Assembly (NCBI RefSeq): GCF_000959525.1
Contig: NZ_CP009832.1
Span: 1,116,001 to 1,180,000 of the forward strand
From: Burkholderia multivorans ATCC BAA-247
Lineage (GTDB): Bacteria; Pseudomonadota; Gammaproteobacteria; Burkholderiales; Burkholderiaceae
Reading direction: 5' to 3'
Length of the DNA: 64,000 nucleotides
In this document: in pieces, positions 40,099-48,490 of the stretch
Numbering within the stretch: the first letter of the stretch is position 1
Layout of the letters: the number at the start of each line of letters is the position of its first letter
The notes under the pieces: model-generated
What the model was told of the DNA's origin: nothing
The model's input: only the letters and a program-made list of their open reading frames with translations
The model's database searches: none
Made by a program: the position numbers and the translations under genes

Positions 40099-41226
40099 AT
40101 GTCCGATTCCTGCCCGTCCGATCCCGCCAGCGAACAGCCGCTCGTCTTCGTCGACCTTGAAACCACCGGCGGCACGCCCGCCGAGCACCGGATTACCGAA
40201 ATCGGCGTCGTCGAAATCGGGCCGCTCGGCGTGTCGACCTGGACGACGCTCGTCAATCCCGGGCAGCCGATTCCGCCGTTCATCCAGCAATTGACCGGCA
40301 TCTCCGATGCGATGGTGCGCGACGCGCCGTCGTTCGCCGAGCTCGCGCCGGCGCTGTTCGAGCGCCTCGACGGCAAGCTGTTCGTAGCGCACAACGCGAG
40401 CTTCGACCGCGGCTTCCTGCGCGCGGAGTTCGAACGGGCCGGCTTCGCGTTCAATCCGGACGTGCTCTGCACGGTACGCCTGTCGCGCGCGCTCTTTCCG
40501 CGCGAATCGCGGCATGGCCTCGACGCGCTGATCGCACGGCACGGCCTCGTGCCGGCCGCGCGGCACCGCGCGCTCGCGGACGCCGACCTGCTATGGCAAT
40601 TCTGGCGGCACCTGCACGATGTCGTGCCGCTCGAGCGGCTGCGCGACCAGATCGCGCGGACGACGCGCCGGTTCCGGCTCGCGGGCGAGGTGACCGAAGC
40701 GCTGCTCGACACGGCGCCGGTGGGCTGCGGCGCGTATGCATTGTTCGGCGAGGAAGACCAGCCGCTCTACGTCGGCCGCAGCGTGCGCGTGCGGCAGCGG
40801 CTGCGCGCGCTGCTGACCGGCGAGCGGCGTTCGTCGAAAGAGATGCGGATCGCCCAGCAGGTGCGGCGCGTCGAATGGCGGGAAACCGGCAACGAGCTCG
40901 GCGCGATGCTCGTCGAAGCGCAGTGGATCGCGCGGTTGCGGCCGTCGTACAACCGCCGCCCGGTTGCCGAGGCGGTGCGTGCGGGCAGCGCGCCCTGGCC
41001 GTTCGACGGCGCCGTCGCGTTCGAGGCGCACGGCGAGCGGCGGCTCTTTCATGTGATCGACGGCTGGTGCTACCTCGGCGGTGCCGAATCGCTCGATGCG
41101 GCCGCGCGTCTCGCTGCGGACGCCGCGGGCAGCGCGTTCGAACCGTTCACACACCGTCTGCTGCAGACCCACCTCGCGCGCGGTCTGCAATTGATTCCGC
41201 TCGCTGCGGCGACGTCGGCCGCCTGA
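40099..41226 (+). CDS. DnaQ-like 3'-5' exonuclease fused to a GIY-YIG nuclease domain
   Basis: A 375-residue two-domain nuclease. Residues about 15-175 are a DEDDh exonuclease like the DNA polymerase III epsilon subunit: FVDLETTGG (exo I), FVAHNASFDRGFLRAEF (exo II) and HRALADADLLW (exo III). From about 205 a UvrC/Cho-type GIY-YIG domain follows (GAYALFGEEDQPLYVGRSVRVRQRL, with a later EAQWIARLRPSYNRRP). In other bacteria the same pairing is known for Cho-like repair nucleases. The ATG at 40099 is chosen because upstream codons cross the cspA terminator. Likely a repair enzyme; the partner is unknown. Confidence 0.88.
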   Translation: MSDSCPSDPASEQPLVFVDLETTGGTPAEHRITEIGVVEIGPLGVSTWTTLVNPGQPIPPFIQQLTGISDAMVRDAPSFAELAPALFERLDGKLFVAHNASFDRGFLRAEFERAGFAFNPDVLCTVRLSRALFPRESRHGLDALIARHGLVPAARHRALADADLLWQFWRHLHDVVPLERLRDQIARTTRRFRLAGEVTEALLDTAPVGCGAYALFGEEDQPLYVGRSVRVRQRLRALLTGERRSSKEMRIAQQVRRVEWRETGNELGAMLVEAQWIARLRPSYNRRPVAEAVRAGSAPWPFDGAVAFEAHGERRLFHVIDGWCYLGGAESLDAAARLAADAAGSAFEPFTHRLLQTHLARGLQLIPLAAATSAA

Positions 41227-41263
41227 GCGGCGGGCGCGAGGCCCGCCTCGGCACGCGCCGGTA

Positions 41264-41854
41264 TCAGCCGATCGCGCTCGCGCCGCCGCCCGCGCACACG
41301 TGCGACAGCGCCGTATCGAGCGCGGGTGTCCGGCTCGCATCGTAGCGCGTGAGCGCCTTCCAGTTCGCGATGCTGCGCGCGAGACGCGCCTGGCAGTCGG
41401 GCGCATCGCGCAGCGGCGCGACCTGCGCGAGACCGGCCAGCATTTTCTGTGTCAGCCGGTCGAGCGCCGGACGCGTGCTGGTCGCGAGATCGGGCGGCGT
41501 GCCTTCGGGCGGCCGCGTCGCCCGCCATGTCGCGAACAGCGCGTTCTGCACTTCCTTGCTCGCGGCGATCTGGTCCTCGAAGAACGTGCGCGCGAACGAC
41601 GGATCGAGGCCCGCCTGCGCCGCGCGCTGTTCGACGGCCGCGAGCAACGCGGCCTCGCGCGGACGATCCTCGATCGGCTGACGATTCGCCCATTTCCAGC
41701 GCGCGACCGGCTCGGCGAGCGCGAGACGCTGCGACGCGAGCGCGACGAGGTTGGTGAGCGCGGTATCGTCACCGTCCGCGCGAACGGGCGACGACAAGAA
41801 GAGGGCGAGACCGAGCGCGGCGGCAACGGCGCTGACACGAAAGGCTTGCTTCAT
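41264..41854 (-). CDS. Secreted chorismate mutase (AroQ-gamma type)
   Basis: Converts chorismate to prephenate, exported to the periplasm or outside. It has 196 residues: signal peptide MKQAFRVSAVAAALGLALFLSSPVRA, then an all-helical AroQ domain. Residues ASQRLALAEPVARWKWANRQPIEDRPREAALLAAV match the first helix of the gamma class, and FFEDQIAASKEVQNALFATW the third. The C-terminal half carries the extra helices with one Cys pair (DCQARL and SHVC). Similar *AroQ proteins occur in pathogens and plant-associated bacteria; the purpose of an exported enzyme is unsettled. It converges with the exonuclease/GIY-YIG gene. Confidence 0.88.
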   Translation of the reverse strand: MKQAFRVSAVAAALGLALFLSSPVRADGDDTALTNLVALASQRLALAEPVARWKWANRQPIEDRPREAALLAAVEQRAAQAGLDPSFARTFFEDQIAASKEVQNALFATWRATRPPEGTPPDLATSTRPALDRLTQKMLAGLAQVAPLRDAPDCQARLARSIANWKALTRYDASRTPALDTALSHVCAGGGASAIG

Positions 41855-42077
41855 CGGAATGATCGGAGGGGCGGGGTAGGCCCGAGGTGGAAAACCAGAA
41901 GGATAGACGAACGCGGCCGCGCGGCGTGGCGACGCAGCGGAAGAATCAGCGGGCGAGCCGATCCGGCACCGTCAGGCCGTTGCAGCCCGGGTGCGAAGAA
42001 AACTGCGCAACAGACGCAGCGATGAACCGCACGATGACGACGATCGACACGTGTCGGTTACAGAGCGGAACGGTCGT

Positions 42078-42224
42078 TCACTTCGGCGAGTACAGCTTGT
42101 GCTGCTCGTCGAAGAACGCCCGCACATGCTCGGGCAATTCGGCGAGGAATTCCACGCCGACGGGTTCCGGATCCGGGCTCATCACTTGCTCGGGCGGCGG
42201 CATGCGGGTCGGTCTTTCATCCAT
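42078..42224 (-). CDS. Small hypothetical protein, 48 residues
   Basis: The ATG at 42224 lies 8 bases after GGAG; an in-frame ATG at 42230 would be too close to it. The protein is MDERPTRMPPPEQVMSPDPEPVGVEFL, then AELPEHVRAFFDEQHKLYSPK: an acidic, Pro-rich head and an amphipathic C-terminal helix. No family recognised. It is divergent from the DUF2946 gene. Confidence 0.5.
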   Translation of the reverse strand: MDERPTRMPPPEQVMSPDPEPVGVEFLAELPEHVRAFFDEQHKLYSPK

Positions 42225-42368
42225 GGTCATTTCTCCAACGGGTTCAACGATTATCAACCTCGTGCTCGGATTTGTGCCAGAGACGAATCGTTAGATTTTG
42301 TCTCTGTTGTATTAACGGCACATGCGCTGCAGCACGCGCTCTGATGCCCGCTATTGCCGTCTGCAGAA

Positions 42369-42397
42369 TCGGCAACAGTCGGGCCGCTTGTTATACT
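42369..42397 (+). promoter_or_regulatory. Promoter of the DUF2946/TonB-receptor operon
   Basis: TCGGCA (42369-42374), 17-bp spacer and TATACT (42392-42397). The transcript would begin about 20 bp before the DUF2946 start codon. Confidence 0.6.
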
Positions 42398-42422
42398 TGC
42401 GCGCACTTTTTCCTGGACCGCG

Positions 42423-42812
42423 ATGAAACGAACGACGCGATGGATCGGCCTGGTTTGGCTGGCGCTGGTACTGAACGTACTGTCGCCCGTCATCGGCTAT
42501 GCGCGCGTCGCGTCGAGCGGCTCCGGCCCGCTGACGCTCGAATTGTGCAGTGCGGCGGGCGCACGCCATGTCGCGCTCGCGCAGGCGGACGACGATCGCG
42601 CCGCGTCGTCGTTCGATCACGCCGGCGTGCCGCACTGCGTGTACTGTCCCGGCTTTGCGGCGAACCTCGCGCTCGGCGCGAGCATGCCGCCGGTGCCCGG
42701 CTTCGTGCGGGCCTTCGCGTACCGCGCCGTCGCGCCCGTCGCCGCGGACGTCAGACGCACGGGCCTGCGTCTCGCGCAACCGCGCGCTCCCCCTGAAAAC
42801 ACCGCGATCTGA
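42423..42812 (+). CDS. DUF2946 family protein, possible copper-sensing upstream ORF
   Basis: A 129-residue protein with an N-terminal hydrophobic signal (MKRTTRWIGLVWLALVLNVLSPVIGYA) and the DUF2946 core with C72 and C75 in HCVYCPGF, preceded by His66 and His71. In Bordetella pertussis a DUF2946 ORF (CruR) was described as a copper-responsive upstream ORF that governs the downstream TonB-receptor gene; that comparison is from memory. Here the ORF likewise precedes a TonB-dependent receptor by 136 bp. The metal role is inferred. Confidence 0.78.
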   Translation: MKRTTRWIGLVWLALVLNVLSPVIGYARVASSGSGPLTLELCSAAGARHVALAQADDDRAASSFDHAGVPHCVYCPGFAANLALGASMPPVPGFVRAFAYRAVAPVAADVRRTGLRLAQPRAPPENTAI

Positions 42813-42948
42813 TTGACGTCGTCCGTGCGCCGCTGCGGCGCACGGTCCGCCGCCCGCGGCCGATGCCGCGCGCCGCGCGCTTGCTGCACGGCGCGCCGGC
42901 GTCCGCATCTGCACGGCGGTATCCGGTTACGTTTTCAGGACACCCTCC

Positions 42949-45324
42949 ATGTTGCTCATCCTTGCCGCGCGACCGACGCGCGGCCGGCTCGCGCTGGCGT
43001 GCGCGGCCGCTTTTGCCTTGCCCGGCGCATATGCGGCATCGTCCGACAGCGCGCCGACCGATCCGATCCGCGATCCGGCGAATCGCTCCGCGCGGGCCGC
43101 CGTGCCCGCGGCTTCCGCGGCTTCGGCTGCTTCCGCCGCTGCCGCCGATCCGGCCGGCGACACGCTGAGTGCCGTCAGCGTGACGGCCCAGCGCCAGCCG
43201 CTCGATCCCGATACGCCGGCCGTCGTCGAATCGATGACGCGCGAGCGCATCGACACGCATACCAACGTCACCACCGAGGATGCGCTGAAGTACGCACCGA
43301 ACCTGATGGTGCGCAAGCGCTATATCGGCGACCGCAACAGCGTGTTCGCGGGCCGCGACTTCAACGAGCTGCAGAGCGCGCGCGGCCTCGTGTACGCGGA
43401 CGGCCTGCTGTTGTCGAACCTGCTCGGTTCGAGCTATGCGTATCCGCCGCGCTGGTCGCTGATCGCGCCCGACGACATCGCGCGCGTCGACGTGCTGTAC
43501 GGCCCGTTTTCGGCGCTGTATCCGGGCAATGCGATCGGCTCGACGGTGCTGCTCACCACGCGGCGGCCGGACAAGCTCGAGGCGTCGCTGTCGACGCAAT
43601 TCTTCACGCAGCGCTATCGCGACGGCTACGGATTCGCCGACAGCTTCGGCGGCAATCATCAGACTGCGCGAATCGCGAACCGCATCGGCCGCTTCTGGTT
43701 CTCGCTGTCGCTCGACCGGCTCGAGAACGACGGTCAGCCGATGCAGTACGCTAGCCCGAACGCGAGCTACAACGCGAAACTCGGCCGCGCGGTGCCCGTC
43801 ACGGGCGCCGCAACCGACATCGGGCCGAACGGCAAGGCGCGCACGATCGTCGGCGCGCAATCGCTCGAGCGCACCGAGCAGATCAACGAAACCGTGCGGA
43901 TGGGCTATGCGTTCACCGACCGCGTCGACGCGACGCTGACGCTCGGGCACTGGGAGAACCACTACCGCCAGCACGGCGACACGTTTCTGCGCGACGCGGC
44001 CGGCCAGCCGGTCTACGGCGGCAACGTGTCGGTCGGCGGGCAGAGCATGACGATTGCGCCCGGCGCATTCGCGCCGCAGCGCGGCGACCAGGAGAACTGG
44101 CTGTACGCGTTCGGGCTCAACGGCCGGCTCGCCTCGGGCTGGCGGCTGTCGGGCATCGTGTCGGCGTACGACGTGTCGCGCGACGTGCTGCGCGCCGCGT
44201 CTACCGCGCAGGGCGGGGCGGGCACGCTGTTCCAGGGCGACGGCACCGGCTGGCGCACGCTCGACCTGAAGGCCGAAGCGCCCGAGGTGCACGGCCATGC
44301 GTTCACGTTCGGCTATCACTACGACAACTATTTCCTGCGCAACGTGACGTACAACACGGCCGACTGGCTGAACGGTCCGGTCACGTCGCTCGCCAGCGTC
44401 TATCGCGGCGATACGCGCACGCGGGCGCTCTACGCGCAGGACGCATGGCGCTTCGCGCCGGGCTGGCTCGCGACGCTCGGGCTGCGCTACGAGCGCTGGG
44501 ACGCCTACGGCGGCGCGCTCGGCAACGCGAGCGGCACGTTCGGCTATGCGGATCGCAGCGCCAACGCGCTGTCGCCGAAAGTTGCGCTGCAATGGGATGC
44601 GACCGACGTGTGGCGCTTCCGGCTGTCGTTCGCGACCGGCACACGTTTTCCGACGGTCGGCGAGCTGTTCCAGGGGACGATCTCGAATAACGCGATCGTC
44701 AACAACAATCCGAGCCTGCGCCCCGAAAAGGCGATCGACTGGGACTTCACCGCCGAGCGCGACGTCGGCGTCGGCGTCGTGCGCGCGAGCGTGTTCCAGA
44801 GCGATCTGCGCGATTCGATCTACAGCCAGACGACGGTCGCCGGCGCCTCGACGGTCACCAACATCTCGAACGTCGACCGCGTGCGCGTGCGCGGCGTCGA
44901 ACTCGCGTTCAGCGGCGAAAACGTCGGGCTCAAGGGACTCGCGATCGACGCGAACGTATCGGCGAGCAACGCGCAGATTCTCGCCGATGCCGCCAACCCC
45001 GCGTACGTCGGCTCGCGCTTTCCGCGCATTCCGCGGATGCGCGCGAATCTGCTCGCGTCGTATCGCTTCGACGAGCACTGGCTCGCGAGCGTCGGCGTGC
45101 GCTATTCGGGGCGGCAGTTCAACACGCTCGACAACAGCGACGTGAATCCCGACGTTTATGGCGGCACGAGCGCGTTTACGGTCGTCGACGTGAAGGCGCG
45201 CTATCGCTTCGATCGTCACTGGACCGCATCGGTCGGCATCGACAACCTGACGGACCGCCGCTACTACGTGTTCCACCCGTATCCGGGTCGCACTTTCTAT
45301 GGAGAACTGAAATGGTCGCTGTGA
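42949..45324 (+). CDS. TonB-dependent outer-membrane receptor
   Basis: A 791-residue receptor that imports a metal or metal chelate with energy from TonB-ExbBD. It has a signal peptide (to about GAYA, residue 29), an Ala/Ser/Asp-rich linker, a TonB-box-like segment LSAVSVTA near 75-80, the plug domain (TTEDALKYAPNLMVRKRY, then VDVLYGPFSALYPGNAIG) and a 22-strand barrel ending GELKWSL. It follows a DUF2946 gene and overlaps a periplasmic BNR-repeat gene by 13 bp. Copper is the best guess from context; other substrates (haem, siderophore) are not excluded. Confidence 0.9.
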   Translation: MLLILAARPTRGRLALACAAAFALPGAYAASSDSAPTDPIRDPANRSARAAVPAASAASAASAAAADPAGDTLSAVSVTAQRQPLDPDTPAVVESMTRERIDTHTNVTTEDALKYAPNLMVRKRYIGDRNSVFAGRDFNELQSARGLVYADGLLLSNLLGSSYAYPPRWSLIAPDDIARVDVLYGPFSALYPGNAIGSTVLLTTRRPDKLEASLSTQFFTQRYRDGYGFADSFGGNHQTARIANRIGRFWFSLSLDRLENDGQPMQYASPNASYNAKLGRAVPVTGAATDIGPNGKARTIVGAQSLERTEQINETVRMGYAFTDRVDATLTLGHWENHYRQHGDTFLRDAAGQPVYGGNVSVGGQSMTIAPGAFAPQRGDQENWLYAFGLNGRLASGWRLSGIVSAYDVSRDVLRAASTAQGGAGTLFQGDGTGWRTLDLKAEAPEVHGHAFTFGYHYDNYFLRNVTYNTADWLNGPVTSLASVYRGDTRTRALYAQDAWRFAPGWLATLGLRYERWDAYGGALGNASGTFGYADRSANALSPKVALQWDATDVWRFRLSFATGTRFPTVGELFQGTISNNAIVNNNPSLRPEKAIDWDFTAERDVGVGVVRASVFQSDLRDSIYSQTTVAGASTVTNISNVDRVRVRGVELAFSGENVGLKGLAIDANVSASNAQILADAANPAYVGSRFPRIPRMRANLLASYRFDEHWLASVGVRYSGRQFNTLDNSDVNPDVYGGTSAFTVVDVKARYRFDRHWTASVGIDNLTDRRYYVFHPYPGRTFYGELKWSL

Positions 45325-46571
45325 AATCGATCGTCGCCGGCTGCGCGCTGTGGCTCGCGGCGCTGTCGTCGGCCGGCGCGCACGATGCGCCGGCGGCCGC
45401 CGATCCGCATGCCGCGCACATGAGCATGTCGGGCGCGCCCGCGCAACAGAAGGCACCGCTCGCGACCGGCGCCGCGTTCGACGCGCAGCATCGGCTGTGG
45501 GTCGCGTGGGTCGAAGGCGCGCATGTCGTCGTCGCGCACTCCGACGACGCGGGCCGCACCTTGTCCGCGCCGGTCGTCGTCAATGCGATGCCGGAGCCGA
45601 TCTACACGAGTGCGGAGAATCGCCCGAAGGTCGCGACGAGCCCGGACGGGCGCGCGGTCTACGTGTCGTGGTCGATGCCGCTCGATGCGCCGTACACCGG
45701 CATGGTCCGCTTCTCGCGTTCGCTCGACGGCGGCGCGACCTGGAGCGTGCCGACGACCGTGCATCGCGATCGGCAGGCGATCACGCACCGCTTCGACATG
45801 ATGGCCGTCGATCGGGCCGGCAATATCGCGATCGCGTGGATCGACAAGCGCGACCTCGTCGCCGCCAAGGCCGCGGGGCGCAGCTACGATGGCGCGGCCG
45901 TTTACTACGCGGTGTCGCGCGACGGCGGCGCATCGTTCGAGCCCGAGCGCAAGGTGACCGATCACACGTGCGAGTGCTGTCGGATCGCAATGACGGTCGA
46001 TCCGGCCGGCCGCATCCAGGCGGCCTGGCGCAACGTGTTTCCGGGGCAGATCCGCGACCATGCGCTCGCGGTGCTGCCGGTATCGGCGTCGGAGCCCGTC
46101 GTGCCGCTGCGCGCGACGTTCTCGAACTGGCATGTCGAAGCGTGTCCGGAGCACGGGCCCGCGCTCGCGATCACGCCGGACGGCACGCGCCATCTCGCCT
46201 GGTTCGGCGTCGTCGGCGGCCGCGCCGACGTGTTCTATTCGCGCATCGGCGCGGACGGCCAGCCGCGCGGCACGCCGTGGGCCTTCGGTGCGAATCCGGC
46301 GGCTCCGGTCGAGCAGGCGTCGCATCCGGCACTCGTATCGCACGGCGATGTCGTGTGGCTCGCCTGGAAGGCGTTCGACGGCGATGCGATGCAGATCAAG
46401 CTGCGCCGGTCCGACGATCGCGGCGAACACTGGTCGGCGCCGCGCGTGATTGCCTCGACGTCGGGTGCGAGCGACAACCCGCAACTGCTCGACGATGCGG
46501 GCCGCATCTATCTGTCGTGGCGCACGCGCAACGACGGTTACCGGCTGATCGCGGTGGAGGACGGGCAATGA
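45312..46571 (+). CDS. Exported BNR/sialidase-fold protein with a CECC motif
   Basis: A 419-residue exported protein with a signal peptide (cleavage near SAGAHDA) and a beta-propeller of sialidase (BNR/Asp-box) type: SDDAGRTLSAP, RSLDGGATWSVP, SRDGGASFEPE and RSDDRGEHWSAP. After the signal comes a His/Met-rich tract DPHAAHMSMSG, and HTCECC at residues 218-223; both are suited to binding copper. Catalytic sialidase residues were not identified, so it may be a binding protein rather than an enzyme. Its start overlaps the receptor end; its stop overlaps the next gene by ATGA. Confidence 0.85.
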   Translation: MVAVKSIVAGCALWLAALSSAGAHDAPAAADPHAAHMSMSGAPAQQKAPLATGAAFDAQHRLWVAWVEGAHVVVAHSDDAGRTLSAPVVVNAMPEPIYTSAENRPKVATSPDGRAVYVSWSMPLDAPYTGMVRFSRSLDGGATWSVPTTVHRDRQAITHRFDMMAVDRAGNIAIAWIDKRDLVAAKAAGRSYDGAAVYYAVSRDGGASFEPERKVTDHTCECCRIAMTVDPAGRIQAAWRNVFPGQIRDHALAVLPVSASEPVVPLRATFSNWHVEACPEHGPALAITPDGTRHLAWFGVVGGRADVFYSRIGADGQPRGTPWAFGANPAAPVEQASHPALVSHGDVVWLAWKAFDGDAMQIKLRRSDDRGEHWSAPRVIASTSGASDNPQLLDDAGRIYLSWRTRNDGYRLIAVEDGQ

Positions 46572-47053
46572 AGCGGCTGATCGCATCGATGATGCTCGTG
46601 CTGGCGAGCGTGTCTGCATGGGCGGCGGCCACGCTGCAGCCGCTGCGCGCGACCGAGGTCGCGACGCTGTACGCCGGCGCGCACGAACGTCCGCTCGCGG
46701 TCGAAATCTGGTCGCTCGATTGCGGCTACTGCCGCGAGAACGCCGCGCATCTCGTCGCGTGGCAGCGTCGTCATCCGGACGTGCGTGTCGCGATGATCGC
46801 GATGGATGCGTACGACGACAATCGCGCGGCGCTCGAACAGGCGCTCGCGCAGATGAACCTGCCGCCGCAGATCGCGCAGTATGCGAATGCGGAGCCGATG
46901 CCCGAGCGTCTGCGCGCGGCGCTCGATGCGGGATGGCGAGGCGAGATGCCGCGCACCGTGTGGATCGCGCGCGACGGCGCGCGCGAGGCGCGCAGCGGGT
47001 TGCTCAGCGACGACGTGCTCGACGGCTGGCTGCAGCGCGCGAAGCGGCGCTGA
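46568..47053 (+). CDS. Exported thioredoxin-like (TlpA/DsbE-type) protein
   Basis: A 161-residue exported thioredoxin-fold protein. The signal peptide MKRLIASMMLVLASVSAWA is followed by EIWSLDCGYCRENAAHLV with the redox motif C52-G-Y-C55. The cis-Pro region appears as MPRTVWIARDG. It starts inside the stop codon of the BNR-repeat gene (ATGA), so the three genes are translationally coupled. It may keep the cysteines of the neighbouring CECC and CxxC proteins reduced or assist metal transfer; this is inference. Confidence 0.85.
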   Translation: MKRLIASMMLVLASVSAWAAATLQPLRATEVATLYAGAHERPLAVEIWSLDCGYCRENAAHLVAWQRRHPDVRVAMIAMDAYDDNRAALEQALAQMNLPPQIAQYANAEPMPERLRAALDAGWRGEMPRTVWIARDGAREARSGLLSDDVLDGWLQRAKRR

Positions 47054-47138
47054 AACGGAACGCGGCGCGCGGCGAAGGGGCCGCGCGCCGCGCTCGATAC
47101 GGGGCGCGCCCGCGCCCGCGGGCGCGCGGAGACGATCG

Positions 47139-47390
47139 TCAGGCTCGTCGGAACAGGCGGATGATGAACAGCAGGATCACCGCACCGATCACCGCGATGA
47201 TCACCGAACCGATGAAGCCGCTGCCGACGCTGATGCCGAGCACACCGGCCAGCCAGCCGCCGATCACCGCGCCCACGATGCCGACGATGATGTCGACGAT
47301 CAGCCCGAAGCCGCCGCCCTTGACGAGTACGCCCGCGAGCCAGCCGGCGATGGCGCCGATGATGAGCCACATAATCAAGCCATGAGTCAT
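47139..47390 (-). CDS. GlsB/YeaQ/YmgE family stress-response membrane protein
   Basis: An 83-residue inner-membrane protein of the transglycosylase-associated family. Three membrane segments: LIMWLIIGAIAGWLAGVLVKG, GFGLIVDIIVGIVGAVIGGW and SGFIGSVIIAVIGAVILLFII. The family is induced by general stress in several bacteria; molecular function unknown. It converges with the copper-type operon. Confidence 0.88.
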   Translation of the reverse strand: MTHGLIMWLIIGAIAGWLAGVLVKGGGFGLIVDIIVGIVGAVIGGWLAGVLGISVGSGFIGSVIIAVIGAVILLFIIRLFRRA

Positions 47391-47812
47391 GTTGATCCTC
47401 TCCTTGTGTTGAGTCGAAATGACCGGACATCGGCGGAGTGCCGCAAGCGCTGGGCGAGTGCGGCTGACGATCCGTCGTGCCGCCTTCGCAATGTAACGCG
47501 ATAGACGGGTCGGAATCGTTAAGTAATGTTATGCACGCTTAACGGGATTTTCCAGTTGATTTGTCTGATCAGCGGGCGCGAATGGGCAGTATGTTCGCCG
47601 TAATAAAAATGTAATGACGATCGCGGCGATTGCCTGTTCGCGTAGTCGGCATCGCCATGCACGCACGCGCGGGTGCGCCGATCGCGAACTGGAGCCATGC
47701 GCGTTCCGTCTGAGCGAAGCTACGGTTTCCTGATGAACGCACTCGGCATACGGACCGTGCCGACCAGCGCTTGCGCGAGCGTCGCTCTGCCGCATTGGGA
47801 GCGCTCCGCACT
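47391..47812. other. Non-coding gap before the hsp20 promoter
   Basis: Part of a 592-bp gap between the GlsB-type gene and hsp20. An inverted repeat CGTTAAG (47517-47523) and CTTAACG (47538-47544), 14 bp apart, lies in an AT-richer stretch. It may be the operator of the GlsB-type gene or of a divergent transcript. No gene recognised. Confidence 0.4.
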
Positions 47813-47840
47813 CTTGAAGCCATGCGTGCCGCCCCTATCT
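47813..47840 (+). promoter_or_regulatory. Sigma-32-type heat-shock promoter of hsp20
   Basis: CTTGAAG (47813-47819, six of seven consensus bases), a 13-bp spacer and CCCTATCT (47833-47840, seven of eight against CCCCATnT). It lies about 140 bp upstream of the hsp20 start. Confidence 0.72.
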
Positions 47841-47954
47841 TCACGGCGTGGTGGTTCGGCGCGAATGCGCCGGACCGTAGTCGACTGCTTCGTGTGTGCA
47901 GGCAGCATGCGCGGACGAACGCAGTGCGTCTCGCGCTCGCCGTGCATCGTTCGC

Positions 47955-47979
47955 CTGCCTTCCGAAATACAGGAGGTGG
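47955..47979 (+). promoter_or_regulatory. Possible RNA thermometer over the hsp20 Shine-Dalgarno
   Basis: CUGCCUUC can pair with GGAGGUGG across a 9-nt loop. The 8-bp stem has three G-U wobbles, enough for heat-labile pairing, and buries the entire ribosome-binding site just ahead of the ATG. Similar metastable hairpins control small heat-shock genes in other bacteria (ROSE and fourU types). Confidence 0.55.
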
Positions 47980-47982
47980 AAA

Positions 47983-48480
47983 ATGGACTTCAGGAATCTG
48001 ATTCCGTGGAACCGCGATCGCAACGTGCCGGCCGTGCGTCAGCGCGAGGACGATCATCCGGTGCTGGCGCTGCATCGCGAAATGAATCGGCTCTTCGACG
48101 ACTTCTTCCGCAGCTTCGATATGCCCGCACGTTTCGGCTCGTCGCTGGCGGCTTCGTCGTTCGGCTGGCCGAACATCGAGCTCAACGAGAGCGACAACGA
48201 AATCACCGTCGTCGCGGAGCTGCCCGGCCTCGAGCAGAAGGACATCGACGTGTCGCTCGATCACGACGTGCTGACGATCCGCGGCGAGAAGAAGGGCGCG
48301 TCGACCGGCGCCGTCTACAGCGAGCGCTGGCAGGGCGCGTTCCAGCGTTCGGTGCAGTTGAGCCCCGACGCCGATCCGGAGAAGGTGACGGCCAGCTTCC
48401 GCAACGGCGTGCTTACCGTGACGATCGCGAAGCGGCCCGACGCGCAGAGCCGCGTGCGCCGCATCCCGGTGACCGGGTAA
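47983..48480 (+). CDS. Small heat-shock protein, Hsp20/alpha-crystallin family
   Basis: A 165-residue ATP-independent holdase. It has a divergent N-terminus (MDFRNLIPWNRDRNVPAVRQ), an alpha-crystallin domain (PNIELNESDNEITVVAELPGLEQKDIDVSL, then LTIRGEKKG) and a C-terminal extension with the R-x-I-P-V anchor (RRIPVTG). It has its own heat-shock promoter and terminator. Gene order shows no second sHsp beside it. Confidence 0.94.
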   Translation: MDFRNLIPWNRDRNVPAVRQREDDHPVLALHREMNRLFDDFFRSFDMPARFGSSLAASSFGWPNIELNESDNEITVVAELPGLEQKDIDVSLDHDVLTIRGEKKGASTGAVYSERWQGAFQRSVQLSPDADPEKVTASFRNGVLTVTIAKRPDAQSRVRRIPVTG

Positions 48481-48490
48481 TTCGTGCAAG

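Noticed and set aside
42751-45456. A 901-codon open frame on the - strand opposite the TonB receptor gene
   Set aside because: It is Arg/His/Ala-rich with no known domain and lies antisense to a clear receptor gene; high third-position G+C keeps antisense frames open in such genomes.
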